Below are positions 60,206 through 64,000 of a DNA stretch of 64,000 nt, one piece after another. How positions within the stretch are numbered: the stretch's first letter is position 1; every line of letters begins with the position of its first letter. The stretch lies in the NCBI GenBank assembly GCA_017643165.1, contig JAEPNY010000001.1, positions 496,001 through 560,000 of the forward strand, written 5' to 3'. Both the position numbers and the translations under genes were made by a program. This DNA is from Psychroserpens sp. GTDB taxonomy: Bacteria > Bacteroidota > Bacteroidia > Flavobacteriales > Flavobacteriaceae. The notes beneath the pieces are model-generated. The model was not told where the DNA came from, searched no databases, and saw only the letters and a list, made by a program, of their open reading frames with translations.

Positions 60206-60810
60206 TAGCACACATAAAATCAAATAAACGATTAAAAAAGCTTGCACATTGGTCAATTTTGATACCTAATCAATCACGACCAAGATTATGGATCAAGTGG
60301 TTTGTTAATCCATTTGTTCACAAGAAGGGATTTAGATCCTGCATTCGTAAACGCACACGATTGGATGTAGTGCCATGGAATAAGTTCAACTTGGGAGAAC
60401 AATCAACTATAGAAGATTTTTCTGCAGTTAATAACGGTGTTGGTGATGTACTCATTGGTGATCGAACGAGAATTGGTCTCAGCAATACGATTATCGGTCC
60501 AGTTAAGATTGGAAATGATGTGCGATTAGCTCAAAATGTCGTCCTCTCTGGATTGAATCACAATTATGCTGAAATTGATAGCCCTATTCATGAACAAGGG
60601 GTATCTACTAAACCAATCATTATTGAGGACGAATCTTGGATAGGTGCAAATGTTGTGATCGTTCCAGGTGTAACTGTGGGAAGGCATTCAATAGTAGCAG
60701 CAGGAAGCGTAGTTACTAAGAATATTCCGCCATTTTCTGTTGCAGCGGGGAATCCTGCTCGCATTTTAAAACAATACGATTTCGTAACAAAAACATGGCA
60801 AAAAAAATAA
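60196..60810 (+). CDS. Hexapeptide-repeat acyltransferase
   Basis: A 204-residue left-handed beta-helix protein with I/V/L-x4 hexapeptide repeats (VLIGDRTRIGLSNTIIGPVKIGNDVRLAQNVVL, WIGANVVIVPGVTVGRHSIVAAGSVVTKNIP) and the ending AAGNPARILK. The catalytic His is likely in LSGLNHNYAE. It probably O- or N-acetylates a sugar of the polymer. It is 4 bases before the next GT gene. Confidence 0.9.
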   Translation: MELVAHIKSNKRLKKLAHWSILIPNQSRPRLWIKWFVNPFVHKKGFRSCIRKRTRLDVVPWNKFNLGEQSTIEDFSAVNNGVGDVLIGDRTRIGLSNTIIGPVKIGNDVRLAQNVVLSGLNHNYAEIDSPIHEQGVSTKPIIIEDESWIGANVVIVPGVTVGRHSIVAAGSVVTKNIPPFSVAAGNPARILKQYDFVTKTWQKK

Positions 60811-60814
60811 AAAG

Positions 60815-62011
60815 ATGATTATGGAATTTTTAAAATTACTTTTTTGGATTTTACTAATAATAGTGTTCTACACTTACATCGGATATGGAATAATACTTTA
60901 TGTACTTGTTAGAATTAAAAGGGCTTTTACCAATTCAAGGAATGATGTTGTCGAAATAACAGATTATCCCGAATTAACCTTATTAATTCCGGCTTTTAAT
61001 GAGCGTGATTATGTCGAAAAGAAAATGAGAAATACAATGAATTTAGATTACCCGAAAGAAAAATTAAAGATTGTTTGGGTAACTGACGGTTCTACCGATG
61101 GCACAAATAAGTTACTAGAATCTTATGATAACATCAAATTGTTTCATAATGATGAAAGAAAGGGAAAGATCAATGCTATGAATCGAGTTATGCCATTTGT
61201 AAAATCTGAACTTGTTGTATTCACTGATGCGAATACGGAGTTAGGTAAGGATTCTTTAAAGCATATAGCGAGATGTTTTAGTGATCCAAAGGTTGGTTGT
61301 GTTTCTGGTGAAAAGAGAATCGTAAATCACAGTTCTGATGCTGCTGCGGGTGCCGGAGAGGGTTTATACTGGAGATATGAATCTACTTTAAAAAAGTGGG
61401 ATGCAGAGTTGTATTCTGCTGTTGGAGCCGCAGGCGAATTGTTCGCTATAAGAACTGAACTTTATAATGAAGTAGAACAAGATACCATACTAGACGATTT
61501 TATTATTTCATTGCGAGTTGCTCAAAGAGGATATACTATCCAATATAATCCTGATGCTTATGCTATAGAAGCGGCATCTGAAAATGTAAGCGAAGAACTT
61601 AAGCGAAAAATTAGAATCTCTGCTGGAGGCATTCAATCAGTTTTAAGATTAAGATCACTTTTCAATATTTTCAAATATGGAATTCTGTCCTTTCAGTTCA
61701 TTTCACATCGTGTGTTGAGATGGACATTAACGCCATTGTGTTTGTTGTTATTAATTCCAATTTCTGCAACTTTAGCAATTAATGAGGGAGTCTTAGAGCT
61801 GGGTCTTTACTCCAGTATGTTTTGGATTCAAATGATAATGTATTTAGCTGCTTTAACAGGTTGGTTGCTTGAACATAAATCCACTAGAATCAAAATGTTA
61901 TTCGTGCCATATTATTTCTTTATAATGAACTTATCCGTCTTTCTTGGTTTTATGAGGATCATTAATAATAATCAATCTGTGAATTGGGAACGTGCTAAAA
62001 GAGCTAGTTAA
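60815..62011 (+). CDS. Membrane GT2 glycosyltransferase
   Basis: A 398-residue protein. An N-terminal helix is followed by a GT-A domain with LTLLIPAFNERDYVEKKM, VTDGSTDGT, the metal site VFTDANTEL, GAAGELFAIR and DDFIISLRVAQRG, then three C-terminal helices. The usual QxxRW is replaced by RKIRISAGG. A second ATG at 60821 is also possible. It is the last complete glycosyltransferase of the unit. Confidence 0.87.
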   Translation: MIMEFLKLLFWILLIIVFYTYIGYGIILYVLVRIKRAFTNSRNDVVEITDYPELTLLIPAFNERDYVEKKMRNTMNLDYPKEKLKIVWVTDGSTDGTNKLLESYDNIKLFHNDERKGKINAMNRVMPFVKSELVVFTDANTELGKDSLKHIARCFSDPKVGCVSGEKRIVNHSSDAAAGAGEGLYWRYESTLKKWDAELYSAVGAAGELFAIRTELYNEVEQDTILDDFIISLRVAQRGYTIQYNPDAYAIEAASENVSEELKRKIRISAGGIQSVLRLRSLFNIFKYGILSFQFISHRVLRWTLTPLCLLLLIPISATLAINEGVLELGLYSSMFWIQMIMYLAALTGWLLEHKSTRIKMLFVPYYFFIMNLSVFLGFMRIINNNQSVNWERAKRAS

Positions 62012-62046
62012 GTATATACAATACATCAAATAAGATTTCTGGACTT

Positions 62047-62502
62047 ATGAAAATTGGAATCATAATAGTGTTTAATACGATTGAAGAGGATAACTTCAAG
62101 AAGGAGCTGTTAAAGTATTTAAAAAAGGCTAAAGACATTGAATTTTGTTTGGTTAACAATGGTCAAAGTGAACATGTTCATGAGAGTTTGATTGATATTT
62201 CTGAACAACGAAAAAACGTTTGTGTTGTGAACATTAGAAAGAAGAAACTCGAAACTGCCGCTGTAAGAGCAGGTGCAAGATATATGTACAATAACTTTAA
62301 TCTTAAACATTTGGGCTTTATTAGTAAGGTCTCAGGTCAGGAGTTATTGGATACGATTGAATATTTGATAATATATCAAAAAGAGATCATCATTATGAAT
62401 ACAAATGATCAAAATACGCGTCAGGTAAAGCAAACCTTCTTCCAAAGTATTTTTTCAGTATCAAAACAAATAAGTCAGCTTAATTTGAAATCTGCCATTT
62501 GA
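62047..62502 (+). CDS. Short GT-A-like protein of the polysaccharide unit
   Basis: A 151-residue protein that looks like only the first half of a GT2 fold: MKIGIIIVFNTIEEDNF (beta1-alpha1), IEFCLVNNGQSEHVHESL (beta2), KNVCVVNIRKKKLETAAVRAGARYMY and LGFISKV. There is no DxD motif and no acceptor domain. It may be a truncated gene or a small accessory protein. The same promoter (site D) probably serves it, with a gap of 35 bases from the previous gene. Confidence 0.6.
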   Translation: MKIGIIIVFNTIEEDNFKKELLKYLKKAKDIEFCLVNNGQSEHVHESLIDISEQRKNVCVVNIRKKKLETAAVRAGARYMYNNFNLKHLGFISKVSGQELLDTIEYLIIYQKEIIIMNTNDQNTRQVKQTFFQSIFSVSKQISQLNLKSAI

Positions 62503-62569
62503 ATTCATCTCTTGTAAATCCAATGTGAAACAGAGTCACTTAAAATTCAGATAATTTTTCTGATTTCAA

Positions 62570-62656
62570 TTCGTCGACAGTAATCTGCAATCCATCGGCA
62601 GTGATCAACACACTATAGAAAAGTTTAAATATTGCTAAATGAGTAATCTAATTTTA
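62570..62656 (+). promoter_or_regulatory. LytTR-type site E before the LruC lipoprotein gene
   Basis: Half-sites CGTCGACAGTA (62572), CATCGGCAGTG (62593) and TATAGAAAAGT (62614, degenerate) step by 21 bp. A -7-like TAATTTTA begins at 62649, 79 bp after the motif start, the same as at site A. The three-repeat, 79-bp layout is shared only by A and E. Confidence 0.6.
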
Positions 62657-62702
62657 CTTGTTGAAATAGAGTGTATAGTTGAAATAACATAAATCAATTG
62701 TA

Positions 62703-64000
62703 ATGAAGTTTATCAGACTCAACCTTGGAATCTTAACCTTATTAGTCGTATCTAATTGCGCTAAACCAGACTTAACTGACGCAAATTCATCCGACATAAA
62801 TACTGATGTGATCAATATCCCTGGAGGATTTGATTACAGTACATACCGAACAGTAAAAGTACGAATTAACGACAATGCATCATATGTTCGTTATGATGTT
62901 TTCGCATACTCGTCAGAACCGTATTTAGTAGGTTCAGAAACGTTTGAAGATCAAAACGGGGATATGGTTACCGAAGCGACTTACCGAAATGATATACTAA
63001 ATAAGCAGGTCTTTAGTGGAGTTCCAAAGAATGGAATTCTAGAGCAATCAATTAATCTACCAACGTATTATGATAAAATCTATATTCGTAGAAATGACAA
63101 TCTTAATTATTCATCTTCGATAGAATCAATCGTAGATAATGAAGTAAATTATTTTCATGCGAACGGAACTGCCGATCGTTCTTCTGAGAATATTGTGGTT
63201 ACTGACTATTTATATTGTGTTAATGGGTCAGGGGAGTTATTTCAGGTGGACCCATTATCAGGAGTTTTAACATATTTATCAGATATGCCTATGGGCAGTT
63301 GGACTTGTGCAATTGATCAAGAGAATAAGATGTTGTACTCCATTGGAAGGAGTAATCCTTATCCTTTAATGAAGTATTCGATAGAAAACAATTCATGGGA
63401 GATCATAGCAAATCTAGGTATAGGAGGTCCGAGATTGGATTTTAATACCGATGATAATCTACTCTATTTTTCTAAGAATAATAAGCTATACACTTTTGAT
63501 CCCACAAATGGAGCTAATCTCAATATTTGGACGATCAATGGTTTACACAATACAAATGGAGGTGATCTAGCATTTGCAGAAGATGGTACTTTGTTTCTTT
63601 GTACATTTTCTGGTCTATACAGGTTGGAGATGAATGACAATAATGAATACGATAGCACTAGAATAAGTGCTGATAATTTACCATTTCAACCAACGTCAAT
63701 GACTTTTGATTCTAATCAAGAACTTTGGTTAGCCAATAATGCAAGTAGTTCGGATCTTATCATCATGGACACCGTAACTGGTGGTTGGCAATATGAATAT
63801 GGCATCAACGCCGAGAATAATACCAATTTTGGAAGAACGATAAATGATTTAACAACATTTAGAATCTTTTCAGAAGACACTCAAGAAATAGACTCTGATG
63901 GGGATGGTATATTAGATCGTGATGATTCTTATCCTGAGGATGCAGAAAAAGCTTTTGAAATCTTTACACCTAGTAAATACGGTACTGGAACAATTGCATT
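62703..64000 (+). CDS. LruC-domain surface lipoprotein, N-terminal part
   Basis: The gene runs off the right edge after 432 residues. Start ATG at 62703, signal peptide with lipobox VVSNC. Residues about 165-400 form repeated beta-propeller-like units (LYCVNGSGELFQVDPLSGVLTYLSD, LAFAEDGTLFLCTFSGLYRLEM). Then an Asp-rich DSDGDGILDRDDSYPEDAEKAF and the beginning of a LruC domain (EIFTPSKYGTGTIA). LruC proteins are outer-membrane or surface lipoproteins linked to biofilm or matrix in some bacteria. It has its own LytTR-type promoter, tying it to the polysaccharide regulon. Confidence 0.82.
   Translation, partial: MKFIRLNLGILTLLVVSNCAKPDLTDANSSDINTDVINIPGGFDYSTYRTVKVRINDNASYVRYDVFAYSSEPYLVGSETFEDQNGDMVTEATYRNDILNKQVFSGVPKNGILEQSINLPTYYDKIYIRRNDNLNYSSSIESIVDNEVNYFHANGTADRSSENIVVTDYLYCVNGSGELFQVDPLSGVLTYLSDMPMGSWTCAIDQENKMLYSIGRSNPYPLMKYSIENNSWEIIANLGIGGPRLDFNTDDNLLYFSKNNKLYTFDPTNGANLNIWTINGLHNTNGGDLAFAEDGTLFLCTFSGLYRLEMNDNNEYDSTRISADNLPFQPTSMTFDSNQELWLANNASSSDLIIMDTVTGGWQYEYGINAENNTNFGRTINDLTTFRIFSEDTQEIDSDGDGILDRDDSYPEDAEKAFEIFTPSKYGTGTIA

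Overview
The window is a chromosomal segment of a marine-type Flavobacteriaceae bacterium (phylum Bacteroidota). The main evidence is: low GC; promoters of the Bacteroidota type (TTTG, about 19 bp, then TAnnTTTG); a type IX secretion C-terminal tail; a DnaE with a fused N-terminal exonuclease; M56/TonB hybrid proteins; TPR histidine kinases; and DUF4230, DUF58 and LruC proteins. I cannot name the genus from sequence alone. There is no transposase, integrase, phage gene or CRISPR array.

Layout. Positions 1-5.3 kb: the N-terminus of a LuxE/PaaK-type acyltransferase, a secreted T9SS cargo protein, an OmpR-type two-component pair and a MurG-like glycosyltransferase. 5.4-16.4 kb: housekeeping genes. 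These are trmB, a LysE exporter, an alkyltransferase-like protein, an Fe-S/redox group (Mrp, NifU, ferredoxin reductase, ferredoxin), a metallophosphoesterase, an SGNH lipoprotein, and a minus-strand block rpsP-rimM-trmN6-glutaryl-CoA dehydrogenase, then a Ca-binding-repeat lipoprotein. 16.6-23.2 kb: dnaE, trxA, a ClpP paralogue, a DUF58 protein and tRNA-Asp. 23.2-28.3 kb: small secreted proteins, a gene remnant, an unlisted 56-residue secreted peptide, a TPR kinase/response-regulator pair, and a promoter with tandem palindromes and no ORF behind it. 28.3-41.1 kb: DUF456, a BlaI/BlaR1-like operon with its operator, TPR and lipoproteins, a Bax-inhibitor protein, outer-membrane proteins, a GT2/flippase pair, ruvC, hemW, a cyclase, DUF4230 and MmcQ.

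The most interesting part is 41.1-64 kb. A five-gene signalling operon encodes a single-domain receiver, a heme nitric-oxide-binding (H-NOX) protein, a triple-PAS histidine kinase, an Hpt protein and a LytTR response regulator. Together these make a complete phosphorelay with a gas sensor. It is followed by an exopolysaccharide locus in three transcription units: ugd-uxs-receiver-initiating phosphoglycosyltransferase; TolC-like-Wzc-like-flippase; and polymerase plus glycosyltransferases/acyltransferase. A LruC-domain lipoprotein gene follows.

A previously unlisted DNA motif, built of direct repeats with a 21-bp period (the geometry used by LytTR regulators), stands in front of the signalling operon, each of the three exopolysaccharide units and the LruC gene. 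It lies a fixed 59 bp or 79 bp upstream of the -7 box. I infer one self-contained circuit: gas sensing by H-NOX, phosphorelay, LytTR activator, then coordinated polysaccharide and surface-lipoprotein expression with autoregulation. Additional receiver modules, one free and one fused to the initiating transferase with Asp replaced by His, suggest a second layer of control at the protein level.
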